From positions 1-64,000 of the forward strand of contig CAYUVK010000009.1 of the NCBI GenBank assembly GCA_964448105.1: a DNA stretch of 64,000 bases, in the 5' to 3' direction. This stretch comes from CAVQBP01 sp964448105. Lineage in GTDB: Bacteria > Bacteroidota > Ignavibacteria > Ignavibacteriales > Ignavibacteriaceae. Under the pieces are notes generated by a model. The model was not told where the DNA came from and searched no databases. It worked only from the letters and a program-made list of their open reading frames with translations. A program made the position numbers and the translations under genes. Shown piece after piece: positions 9,044 through 17,602 of the stretch (position 1 is its first letter; the number at the start of each line of letters is the position of its first letter).

Positions 9044-12000
9044 TCAATGAATAATGTTTTTAGTTTGTAAAAGTGTAACGATCTGCCTGTATAAAAGAGG
9101 ATTTATCTTATACAATCCGTTTTTCTGAACTATAACTCCATCATCTAACAGAACATAAAGCATTAGCCTGCTTTGAACTTCCGGTAAATTGTTTACTAGT
9201 GAAAAAGATTCGATAGTCAAACCATCATGAATAAGTAAAGCATGTAATGTAAAAACTTTAGGAGTTTCAAGAGAAGAAAGAAAAGAAAAATCAATATCCC
9301 TCAAAGAGCCTATAGTGATTGTATCGCCTGAAACTTCTTTTGTAGAACGGAGCCAAAACAATAATGCCAGGCTAATATTGCTTTTTGCAAATTTATTTAA
9401 ATCCGAAAAATACTGCTTGAATAAAAAATCCTGTTTTTTACCGTTAGGGATTTTTTTATAACTCTTGCTTTCTTCTTCTTCTTTTGAAGGTTTAAAATTT
9501 AAATTATAGCCGCTGATTTTATGCCTCTTTAAAATCACTTTCACCATTTGTTCATCTTCCATGTTTTTCAACCTAACAACGTAACCAAAGTAATCGGGAA
9601 TATTTAGTGCTTTATGTAAGTATTCCCATGAATAAAGTGATGAAGTTGAAATCCAAAAAATACTCTTTTGAGTTTTTGAGATCAGTTCAAATAATATTTT
9701 CAAACATGCAAAACCGTTAACTTTTCTCAAAAAAAGATGCTGAATATTTTCAATTATTACAATTTTTTTTGCCGGGAGATTATTCAAATATTCAATTAAT
9801 TCTTCAAAGTTTTTTATTGAGCTAATATTGAAAAGGGTTTTTAGAAATTCTTTTAAATCATCAGGTTTATGAATTGCTTTAGAAACTTCTGTTCGTAAAA
9901 TATTATATTTTTTCTCAAGTCCCATTTCGAAAAAATTTAAAAGTGTAGTGGCTCCGCTTCCTTTTTCACCTATAACAGCAACAGGAGCGTAACCTCCTTT
10001 TACCCATTGTTCATAAGCTAAATTTAATCTAGACAGTTCGGTTTCCCGGCCTTCGAAAAACCTTTCATCTTTTAAAGCCTCGATTTCAAACAATCTTCTG
10101 TATACAACCGGAAGTTTGGATAAAGCAGTCTGTGTCGCTGCAAGAAAATCTGAAATTTCCGAAGAAATTGCAGCAAGCCTCCTTGTTAGTCCTAATTTTT
10201 TTCTTATGTAATTATAAAATTCTTTATACCTGCTATGTTCTTTTTTATAAGAAGTTTGAAGAACCGGGATAAATTTTTTGATCCAAACAATCGATTGTTC
10301 TTTTAGCTTAGTTGTTCTTTGAAGAGCTTTAGCCTTTGCAATTTTAACCTTTATATCTAAAATATTTTCGGTTTTTGTAAGCATTATTAAATCGCCATTA
10401 AAATCACCGACGGCATTACCAATAATTTCTTCGATTTCTTTACTAATTGAGAGAAGAGTTTTTTCAACTTCATTGGTTTTCCCAATAGCTCGTTCAATAC
10501 CTTCTGCAGCAATATCAAGCGGATCTTCACCGGTTCTTTCATCGCTGCGGAACATTGAAATAGCTGTATCAAGATTGAAGTCCGAAATTTGATCAATATC
10601 TGTAATTGAGCTTTGTACTTTTTGAATTTCTCTAAGAGTACTGCTTTTTATGTGCTGGATTGATTTACTAAATTTTGTTAAGCTGTCAAATGAAATGATT
10701 TCGTTTGGAGAGATGTAGTCGATTTCCGATGTTTTGACTTTTCTAACATATGTACCGGTTTTAATAATTGCTCTTTTGGTTGAAAGATTTTGTACCAATC
10801 TTTCGATATTTATTTCAATGCCGCCGACTAATTCAGGGATATTTTGAGTTAAAATAATTTCGCTGATTGAAGGAATTATTTTATTAGACAAGTGCTTAAA
10901 TATTTTAGCCTTCTCTTTAAAGAGAAGTGAATGTAATTCGCTGCTGCTGCCGTAAAATTCATTTATTTCAATTTTAATATCTTCAAGAAGCGAAGAAATT
11001 TTTTTCAGTTCGGGCAATATTATTTTATTTATTCTTTCTTCAGATTCGTCCTTAATGTTTGAATATGCTTGCGTAGAATTACCGCAAAGAATGTATAATT
11101 CTTTATTTAACCTCCAATCTTCAAACAGAGTAAAGAATGAATTTTGCCAGCCCTGGTTAATATCTTTATAATTTCTATTTAAATTTCCATGAGCTTTTAT
11201 AATTTTTTTTGAATTGTACTTTCTTTTCGGATCTTCTATTGTTCCGGCTTTATTATAAACATCTTCATATTCTATAAATATCTCATCTGTTTTATTAGAT
11301 GCTTTTTCCCCGAGTGAGTTATTTAAATCTGTTAATGATTTTACAATAATTTCAATTTCTTCTTTGTAATTTGTTTCATTTGAAGAATTATTGGGCTCAT
11401 TTTGTGCGGACTCAATTGTGAAAATTTTATTTATACTTTCATCTAATTCCCAGACTTTTGAATACGCAGAACTAATATTTAAATCGACTTCTTCAATAAT
11501 TGAAAGAAGCGATTGAGAAAGTTTATCTCTTAAATAAAAGAAAGAAAGGTTCTTATATGGAATTTCATGGTACCAATTTTTTTTAGGTTTCCGATCTTTT
11601 TTAAATATATTTCTAAAAGTGTTTCCCGTACTAACCGGCAGCTGCGATATTTTGTAAGATAAATTTTTTATTCTCTTTGAGTTTTTTATAAATGCAGTAT
11701 CGTTTTCAAAAGATGTAAATCTCTCATCAGCCTGGACTTCTTTAATTTTTTCATCAAAGGAAGATAAATAATTATTTAATTCTTCAATGAAACCCGGGAA
11801 TTCTTCATCGAATTTTTTGGATTGGTTTATTGTAAATTTATTCTCAATGAGTGAAGAAGTTCGTTTATTATATTCGTTTACCTGTTCAATTGTGAGGTCG
11901 GTATTTCCATAAAATGCACTTAATCTTTTTTGAAAGGATTGAATGAAGCTTATGCTGTCACTAATTTTATTTCTTAATTCAGATGTAAAAAATGATGAAA

Positions 12001-12091
12001 CAAAATTTTTGACCTTTTCTTTAACTGTTAAAAATTCCGGTTTCATCTTTATTTGAAAATCTTTCGATGTGAATGAAGATTTCTTATTCAT
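9044..12091 (-). CDS. large coiled-coil protein with degenerate STAND/AAA_16-like ATPase domain
   Basis: 1015 residues, with no signal peptide or clear membrane segment. Residues 1-660 are mostly charged helices resembling coiled coil, with no family I recognise. From about 677 the sequence resembles an AAA_16/STAND module. RFFEGRETELSRLNLAYEQW is the usual lead-in. The P-loop VIGEKGSGATTLLNFF (707-721) has Ala714 where the Walker A lysine belongs. Walker B is KIVIIENIQHLF (776-787), and a sensor-like IFWISTSS lies at 811-818. The C-terminal 80 residues (VFTLHALLIHDGLTIESF...LLDDGVIVQKNGLYKI) look like a winged helix. It heads an apparent operon with the MscS channel 6 bp downstream. It could sense or regulate membrane state, act as a scaffold, or belong to a defence-type STAND system; none of these is shown. 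Confidence 0.7.
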   Translation of the reverse strand: MNKKSSFTSKDFQIKMKPEFLTVKEKVKNFVSSFFTSELRNKISDSISFIQSFQKRLSAFYGNTDLTIEQVNEYNKRTSSLIENKFTINQSKKFDEEFPGFIEELNNYLSSFDEKIKEVQADERFTSFENDTAFIKNSKRIKNLSYKISQLPVSTGNTFRNIFKKDRKPKKNWYHEIPYKNLSFFYLRDKLSQSLLSIIEEVDLNISSAYSKVWELDESINKIFTIESAQNEPNNSSNETNYKEEIEIIVKSLTDLNNSLGEKASNKTDEIFIEYEDVYNKAGTIEDPKRKYNSKKIIKAHGNLNRNYKDINQGWQNSFFTLFEDWRLNKELYILCGNSTQAYSNIKDESEERINKIILPELKKISSLLEDIKIEINEFYGSSSELHSLLFKEKAKIFKHLSNKIIPSISEIILTQNIPELVGGIEINIERLVQNLSTKRAIIKTGTYVRKVKTSEIDYISPNEIISFDSLTKFSKSIQHIKSSTLREIQKVQSSITDIDQISDFNLDTAISMFRSDERTGEDPLDIAAEGIERAIGKTNEVEKTLLSISKEIEEIIGNAVGDFNGDLIMLTKTENILDIKVKIAKAKALQRTTKLKEQSIVWIKKFIPVLQTSYKKEHSRYKEFYNYIRKKLGLTRRLAAISSEISDFLAATQTALSKLPVVYRRLFEIEALKDERFFEGRETELSRLNLAYEQWVKGGYAPVAVIGEKGSGATTLLNFFEMGLEKKYNILRTEVSKAIHKPDDLKEFLKTLFNISSIKNFEELIEYLNNLPAKKIVIIENIQHLFLRKVNGFACLKILFELISKTQKSIFWISTSSLYSWEYLHKALNIPDYFGYVVRLKNMEDEQMVKVILKRHKISGYNLNFKPSKEEEESKSYKKIPNGKKQDFLFKQYFSDLNKFAKSNISLALLFWLRSTKEVSGDTITIGSLRDIDFSFLSSLETPKVFTLHALLIHDGLTIESFSLVNNLPEVQSRLMLYVLLDDGVIVQKNGLYKINPLLYRQIVTLLQTKNIIH

Positions 12092-12418
12092 TCATTTTAA
12101 ACAGATGAATGATTTTTGTCATTCCGTAAAGTGTGATCTTAAAATAGTGCAATTCGTAAACATTGAGATTCTTCACTAAGTTTAGAATGACAATTTTGTG
12201 TAACATAAGTAAAGTAATATAATCAAAAAAAAATTAGAGATTCAATAAGTGTTTTAATAATTTCTCAACAAATTCCAAATTATTAAATATTCCAAATATA
12301 TTTACAAAATTTTCAATTAGGAATAGAAACAGAAATAACTTATAATTTATTGATACTCATCTTTTAATTTAAGAGTAATTTTTTATAAATTGTTTTAACG
12401 TATGAAGATACAAAAAAA
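12092..12418. other. divergent intergenic region with degenerate inverted repeat
   Basis: No gene seen. It separates the minus-strand ATPase operon from the plus-strand GNAT gene, so it should hold two divergent promoters, but I find no convincing TTTG/TANNTTTG pair. TTGTCATTC (12116-12124) and GAATGACAA (12185-12193) form 9-bp inverted arms, with TTCTTCACTAAGTT near the right arm. This resembles a worn copy of the repeat family at 4833 and 30238. Confidence 0.5.
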
Positions 12419-13069
12419 ATGAAAACTGAAACAGAAGTTATTATAAGAAATACAATCCCGGCAAATTTCGATGAAATAAGGGAGCTTCAACAGAAAATAT
12501 ATCCCGGTCTTAAACCCTGGTCACATGAGCAGCTTGAAAATCATCTTAAAGTTTTTGCCGAAGGTCAGTTTGTAGCTGACCTGGAGGGAAAAATTGTAGG
12601 TACGGCAAGTTCATTTATAATTTTGTGGGACGAATATGGTCCAGATCATAACTGGAAGGAAATAACCGGAAGCGGAATGTTTTCTACTCATAACCCGGAA
12701 GGAAAGACTCTTTATGGAGCAGAAGTCTGTGTTGATCCTGATTATCGAAAAAAAGGGATCGGGCAGAAAATATACCAGGAAAGAATGGAATTATGTAGAA
12801 GGCTTAATTTGAAAAGAATTATCGCTGCAGGCAGGCTTCCCAATTATCACTTATTTGCCGATAAATTGGATCCTCATACATATTGTCTTAAAGTTATATG
12901 GGGCGATATTTATGATCCCGTTTTACGCTTTCAATTAAAACAGGGTTTCCAGTTTTGTGATATTGTTGAGAATTATTTACATGGCGATACCCAATCTTTA
13001 GAGTATGCCTCTTTAATTGTATGGTTAAATCCTAACTATAATCCCAATTTTGATAAAAAGGAGAAATAA
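12419..13069 (+). CDS. GNAT-family N-acetyltransferase
   Basis: 216-residue cytoplasmic acetyltransferase of the GCN5-related fold. The acetyl-CoA-binding motif A is GAEVCVDPDYRKKGIGQKIY (about residues 100-119), with the R/Q-x-x-G-x-G loop as RKKGIG; FVADLEGKIVGTASSFII gives the preceding beta strands. The C-terminal part (LKQGFQFCDIVENYL) completes the fold. Its stop codon overlaps the start of the nitrilase-like gene (TAATG), which implies translational coupling. In several bacteria these two domains occur fused in one polypeptide with the same order, so the pair probably acts together. The substrate is not evident. Confidence 0.88.
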   Translation: MKTETEVIIRNTIPANFDEIRELQQKIYPGLKPWSHEQLENHLKVFAEGQFVADLEGKIVGTASSFIILWDEYGPDHNWKEITGSGMFSTHNPEGKTLYGAEVCVDPDYRKKGIGQKIYQERMELCRRLNLKRIIAAGRLPNYHLFADKLDPHTYCLKVIWGDIYDPVLRFQLKQGFQFCDIVENYLHGDTQSLEYASLIVWLNPNYNPNFDKKEK

Positions 13070-13941
13070 TGCGAGTTAGAATTGCTTCAGTTCAATACCA
13101 TTTAAGAAAGGTAAACAATTTTGAAGAATTTGAAGATCAGGTTAATTATGTATTAACAGCAGCTTCAGAATATAAACCTCATTTTGTACTCCTCCCCGAG
13201 TTATTTACAATTCAGCTTATGTCGTTTATAGACAGCAGTGATGCTGTTAAAGCTATTAATGAGTTAAGTAAATATAAAGAACAGTATATTGATCTACTAA
13301 GCAGTTATGCTTCCAAATACAAGTATTATTTGATCGGCGGAACGCATCCGACTAAAGAGAACGATAAAATTTTTAACCGGGCATATCTTTTTACCCCTGA
13401 AGGCAAAGTTTTTACCCAAGATAAAGTACATCGAACAAGATGGGAAAAAAATCCATGGCAGATTGAACACGGCAACGAACTTAAAGTATTTAAAACTACA
13501 CACTGCCCGATTTCAATTTTAATTTGTTATGATGTTGAATTTCCTGAAGTTGCAAGAGTAGTCTCGGATGCAGGTGCCGAAATAATTTTTGTCCCCTCTT
13601 ATACAGATGATAGGCAGGGTTATTTGCGTGTTAGATACTGCTGCCAGGCAAGGGCAATAGAAAACCAGGTATATGTAGTTATGGCAAGTACTGTCGGAAA
13701 TCTTCCAGTTGAAAACCTTAGGCTTCACTATGGGCAAGCAAATATTTTTACTCCTTCCGATTTTCCATTTTCACGTGATGGTATCGCTGCAGAAGGAGTA
13801 ATAAATCAAGAACAAATTATTATTGCAGATCTTGAATTAGATCTCCTTGATGAAAATAGAATAAAAGGTACTACAATTCCTCTAATGGATAAAAGACAGG
13901 ATATTTATTCCAAAGTAGCCATCGTGGAAAATACCGAATAA
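13069..13941 (+). CDS. carbon-nitrogen hydrolase (nitrilase superfamily)
   Basis: 290-residue amidase of the nitrilase superfamily. The Glu-Lys-Cys triad is complete: Glu44 (FVLLPELFTIQL), Lys119 (VFTQDKVHRTRWE) and Cys153 (ISILICYDVEFPE). A late conserved block RAIENQVYVVMASTVGNLP is present. It presumably hydrolyses a C-N bond in a small amide. It overlaps the GNAT gene by one base and is convergent with the MFS gene, whose end is only 13 bp away. The GNAT/nitrilase partnership suggests acyl transfer and amide hydrolysis on related metabolites, as in fused homologues; the actual substrate cannot be read from the sequence. Confidence 0.92.
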   Translation: MRVRIASVQYHLRKVNNFEEFEDQVNYVLTAASEYKPHFVLLPELFTIQLMSFIDSSDAVKAINELSKYKEQYIDLLSSYASKYKYYLIGGTHPTKENDKIFNRAYLFTPEGKVFTQDKVHRTRWEKNPWQIEHGNELKVFKTTHCPISILICYDVEFPEVARVVSDAGAEIIFVPSYTDDRQGYLRVRYCCQARAIENQVYVVMASTVGNLPVENLRLHYGQANIFTPSDFPFSRDGIAAEGVINQEQIIIADLELDLLDENRIKGTTIPLMDKRQDIYSKVAIVENTE

Positions 13942-13954
13942 AATGATTTTGTTT

Positions 13955-15571
13955 TTAGTCAGCTTTTAATTTGAATCCTTTCAACATCCATTTTTTAGCG
14001 AGAACCAATCCTATTGGGCTAATGATTGCTATTAATCCGTAAATAAACCACATAAATCCCGTATTCATTTGTGAAGGGATTGTGTCAATAGGGCAGTATT
14101 GCATTAAAAACCAGCCGGAGTAAAATCCTGTAATTACTTTAGTTAAAAACCATGGAAACTGACCTACCCCCATGTAAAGACCTGTCATACCTTTGGGAGC
14201 GACTTCGGCAATCCACTGTAAAAACCTTGGCTGCCACATTGCTTCACCTATAGTGCTAATTAAAACATAAAGGAGAAATAAATACAGATTGGGTCCAACA
14301 GATAACAAAAATGTAGGTATTGCCATTACGGTTGTACCAAGTATCATCATTCTATAAACATTGGCTTTAGTTGTTAAACCTGCAATTAATGGTGCTAAAA
14401 TGAAAATTAATATCGGGTTTATATTGGCAAAAACCTCATAATATTGACTTGCAACAGAACCTGCCGGGAAAGCGCGGTTTAAATAATATGGAATAGTAAG
14501 CCAATTGTGAGCGAATAAAGTTTGAACGGGAATTAGAATGAAAATAAAAAAAGAAAATCTTTTATCTCTAAAAGGATGATAGGGTCTTTTCTTTAAAAAT
14601 TCATAAATAGCTATTACAAAAAAAGCAATTGCAATTACAAAAAATAAATCGAAAGTAATTTTATAACCAAATAAATCGAAACTTTTTATATAATTTAAAG
14701 GATTGCTAAACCCTAAACCTGAAAACAGGAAGAAAAGTAAAGTTAGTAAGCTATAAATAATTAACGGCACATTGTTAATTCTTTTCTTTCTGTTTTCATT
14801 TTCTTTTTCTGCGGGAGTTCCTTCTTTTTCTAATTCTTCTTTTACTCTTGCAACTGCCTGCTCATCAGTTTTTTTACTTAACAGGATAACGGTTACTAGT
14901 AAAGCAATAAAAGTTATAATTGTGAAAGCCCAGAATACGGCAGTTAAACCATTTGGGGGAAATACATCTACAAAATTTTGCCTGGTTAATGAAGATATAA
15001 ACCCGGAAAGAAAGGCACCCAAATTCATAAATCCGTAAATTGCACCGTAAGCCATAGCTGCAGTTTTGGGCGTGGTATATCTTTTAACTCCTGCATAGGC
15101 AGCAGGCTGGTATAAACCATATGCAACAACCATGAAAAGAAGACCTGCGTTCATTGTGAAAAACATTGGCGACCAAAGTCCGTTAGTCAGGTGAAATGTT
15201 CCCGAGAGAGCAATTACTACCCTGGCAACCAGGAAAACAAGAAATGAAATAAATAAAGATTTCCGCACCCCAATTTTGTCGGAATAACCTCCTAAAAGCA
15301 GCATTGAAAAAGTGATTCCCCCCGTAACAAAACTGTAAACCAAACCTGCTTGAGGATCTGTTAAGCCAACATTTTCAGAAGAGAATTTGCCAAGCTCGGT
15401 TAATATTCCAAAATAAACCAATCCTTCAAGAACATAGGGCACATTAATTCCCCATAAAGCTTTAGGAGCTTTGACAAATGCAACAAAAGTTTCTTTCAAT
15501 TCTTTAAAAGACTCTTTAACAACTTCAGAGAAACTTTTTACCTGTTGGGTTTCAACTTTTTCATCAGCCAC
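13955..15571 (-). CDS. MFS transporter, distantly POT-like
   Basis: 538-residue polytopic membrane protein of the major facilitator superfamily. It has a charged cytoplasmic N-terminus, about twelve hydrophobic helices, and a lysine/glutamate-rich central loop (ARVKEELEKEGTPAEKENENRKK). The loop after helix 2 contains GGYSDKIGVRKS, an MFS motif-A variant. The first helix has NVPYVLEGLVYFGILTEL, a degenerate version of the POT-family ExxERFxYYG signature that is intact in the paralogue at 47395. It is the last gene of an operon after the cystathionine synthase-like and TauE genes, 21 bp after TauE. The cargo is unknown; context makes a sulfur compound or peptide possible. Confidence 0.85.
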   Translation of the reverse strand: MADEKVETQQVKSFSEVVKESFKELKETFVAFVKAPKALWGINVPYVLEGLVYFGILTELGKFSSENVGLTDPQAGLVYSFVTGGITFSMLLLGGYSDKIGVRKSLFISFLVFLVARVVIALSGTFHLTNGLWSPMFFTMNAGLLFMVVAYGLYQPAAYAGVKRYTTPKTAAMAYGAIYGFMNLGAFLSGFISSLTRQNFVDVFPPNGLTAVFWAFTIITFIALLVTVILLSKKTDEQAVARVKEELEKEGTPAEKENENRKKRINNVPLIIYSLLTLLFFLFSGLGFSNPLNYIKSFDLFGYKITFDLFFVIAIAFFVIAIYEFLKKRPYHPFRDKRFSFFIFILIPVQTLFAHNWLTIPYYLNRAFPAGSVASQYYEVFANINPILIFILAPLIAGLTTKANVYRMMILGTTVMAIPTFLLSVGPNLYLFLLYVLISTIGEAMWQPRFLQWIAEVAPKGMTGLYMGVGQFPWFLTKVITGFYSGWFLMQYCPIDTIPSQMNTGFMWFIYGLIAIISPIGLVLAKKWMLKGFKLKAD

Positions 15572-15592
15572 TGAAAATTTCCTTATAATTTA

Positions 15593-16342
15593 TTAAAAGA
15601 CATTTAAAAGCTTTAAAGACATAATTAGGACAGCAATTATTAAAATAATTTTAATTATCCCTTCTCCTTTTTTCACGGAGAATTTTACTGCCCACCAGCC
15701 GCCTAATGCATTACCGGCTGCAAGTGATAATCCTAACTCCCAATTTATATTATTAGTAAAAATAAAAATAATAATTGCAGGAATAGTATAAATAAAAACA
15801 ATAAAAACCTTGTGCATATTCACATACACCAAATTTAATTCCATTAAATAATGTAGAGCAGCCATAATAATAAATCCCACTCCTACTTGAATAAATCCTC
15901 CGTAAAATCCAATGAATAACATAGAAACATAGACCCACGGAGAAATATTTTTATCATCTGATTGTGAATATTCTATTTTAGACCTTGGTACAATCATGGA
16001 AATAATAATTCCAATCATTACTATTCCAAGGATTGTCTGAAATGTTTGATCACTTATTTTTACAGCGATTAATGCACCTGCTACAGCGCCGGGCAGCGTA
16101 AACAGAGATAGTTTTAAACTTAATTTGAATTTTTGATACTTCTCTCTTTTAAAAGAATAGACGGCAAATATATTCTGAATGATTATAGCTACACGGTTGG
16201 TTCCATTGGCAAGAGCAGAGTCTAATCCTAAAAAAATTAAGGTAGGCAATGTTAAAGTTGAACCGCCGCCTGCCATTACATTCATAAAACCGGCAATTAT
16301 ACCTACAAAGAAGAGTAATATAATCTGAAGATAGATCGACAA
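15593..16342 (-). CDS. TauE/SafE-family sulfite/anion exporter-like permease
   Basis: 249-residue integral membrane protein with about eight hydrophobic helices. The family signatures sit in the two halves: GIIAGFMNVMAGGGSTLTLPTL at the N-terminus and GFYGGFIQVGVGFIIMAAL in the second half. TauE/SafE proteins export or import sulfite, sulfoacetate and related anions. It lies 26 bp downstream of the trans-sulfuration enzyme gene and 21 bp upstream of the MFS gene, all minus strand. This supports a sulfur-metabolism role, but the substrate is inferred from family and context only. Confidence 0.9.
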   Translation of the reverse strand: MSIYLQIILLFFVGIIAGFMNVMAGGGSTLTLPTLIFLGLDSALANGTNRVAIIIQNIFAVYSFKREKYQKFKLSLKLSLFTLPGAVAGALIAVKISDQTFQTILGIVMIGIIISMIVPRSKIEYSQSDDKNISPWVYVSMLFIGFYGGFIQVGVGFIIMAALHYLMELNLVYVNMHKVFIVFIYTIPAIIIFIFTNNINWELGLSLAAGNALGGWWAVKFSVKKGEGIIKIILIIAVLIMSLKLLNVF

Positions 16343-16368
16343 ACTGTTAAACCATAGTTAATTGCAAT

Positions 16369-17490
16369 TTATAATTTCGCAAAAGCTTGCTCTAAATCTT
16401 CTATTAAATCATCCGGGTTTTCTAATCCGATCGATAAACGCAAAAGATTTTGAGGTGTCTTTGTTTCGGGTCCTTCAACAGAGGCTCGGTGTTCAATTAA
16501 GCTTTCAGGTCCTCCAAGACTTGTTGCACGGGTAAATAAACTAACACTTGCTGCAAACTTTAATGCATCCTCTTTATTTCCCTTTACCTGGAAAGAAAGC
16601 ATTCCGCCGAATAATTTCATTTGTTCTTTTGCAAGTGGATGACCAGGATGTTCTTTTAATCCGGGATAGTGAACAATTTCGACTTCTTTCCTTGAAGAAA
16701 GAAATTCTGCAATAACCATGGCACTTTTTGATTGCTCTTTAATCCGCAGAGGTAATGTTTGAATTCCTCTTAAAACAAGCCAGCACTCAAAAGGAGAAGG
16801 AACTGCTCCTCCTGATTTTTGGATTTCTTTTACAAATTCGAAAGTATTATTTTCTTCTTTTGATATTACAGCACCTCCTAAAACATCGCTGTGTCCCCCA
16901 ATATATTTGGTAGTAGCGTGAAGAACTAAATCCACTCCTAATTCCAAAGGGTTTTGCAAAACCGGAGTTGCCCAGGAATTATCACACACTGAAAATGCAT
17001 TAATCTTTTTTGCAATATCTGTTATTTTTTTAATATCAATAATTTTTAACAGAGGATTTGAAGGTGTTTCTATCCAGACAAGGTTTGTATTTTTCTGAAC
17101 TGCTTCTACAACATTTTTTATGTTAGTCATATCAACAAATGTAGAATTGATATTCCATTTCTCAAAAATCTTAATAAGATGCTTTGTCCCATGATAGATA
17201 TCTTCCGGGGCAATTATATGATCACCGGGATGAAGTGATTGAAGAATACTCATGGCAGCAGCAGAGCCTGAAGAAAATGCTGCAGCATATTTACCACTTT
17301 CTAATATCGCAAGACATTCTTCCAGTGCTTCTCTGTTGGGATTATTACTGCGGGAATAATTATATCCTTTTGAGTACTCTCCGTTTTTTTCACGTTCAAA
17401 AGTTGTTGACAGATGGATTGGAGGAGTAACAGCTCCTGTAGCAGAATCAATTTTTCTCCCAGAATGTACAGACAACGTTTCTATTCTCAT
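16369..17490 (-). CDS. trans-sulfuration PLP enzyme (cystathionine gamma-synthase-like)
   Basis: 373-residue Cys/Met metabolism PLP-dependent enzyme. The start MRIETLSVHSGRKIDSATGAV matches the family. YNYSRSNNPNREALEECLA is the PLP phosphate/neighbour-subunit loop, and Lys195 in VLHATTKYIGGHSDVLGG is the Schiff-base lysine. SLGGPESLIEHRAS gives the substrate-carboxylate region. Members include cystathionine gamma-synthase (metB), cystathionine gamma-lyase and methionine gamma-lyase, which cannot be separated confidently by eye. It is the first gene of a three-gene operon with the TauE-like and MFS permeases. Confidence 0.93.
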   Translation of the reverse strand: MRIETLSVHSGRKIDSATGAVTPPIHLSTTFEREKNGEYSKGYNYSRSNNPNREALEECLAILESGKYAAAFSSGSAAAMSILQSLHPGDHIIAPEDIYHGTKHLIKIFEKWNINSTFVDMTNIKNVVEAVQKNTNLVWIETPSNPLLKIIDIKKITDIAKKINAFSVCDNSWATPVLQNPLELGVDLVLHATTKYIGGHSDVLGGAVISKEENNTFEFVKEIQKSGGAVPSPFECWLVLRGIQTLPLRIKEQSKSAMVIAEFLSSRKEVEIVHYPGLKEHPGHPLAKEQMKLFGGMLSFQVKGNKEDALKFAASVSLFTRATSLGGPESLIEHRASVEGPETKTPQNLLRLSIGLENPDDLIEDLEQAFAKL

Positions 17491-17602
17491 TTACCATTCC
17501 GCAATAATTTTAATTGCAAAGATAGTAATTTGCAAATTAACAATTAAGAATAAAAAATGAACAAAGATTTTAATTATTAATTATAAATTGTTCATTATTA
17601 AT

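Noticed and set aside
10387..10596. 69-residue minus-strand frame within the large ATPase gene
   Set aside because: Alternative-frame shadow inside an intact 1015-codon gene.
8045..12091. calling the ATPase-MscS pair a phage-defence system
   Set aside because: No defence neighbours, no known effector domain, and housekeeping genes alongside; kept only as one hypothesis.
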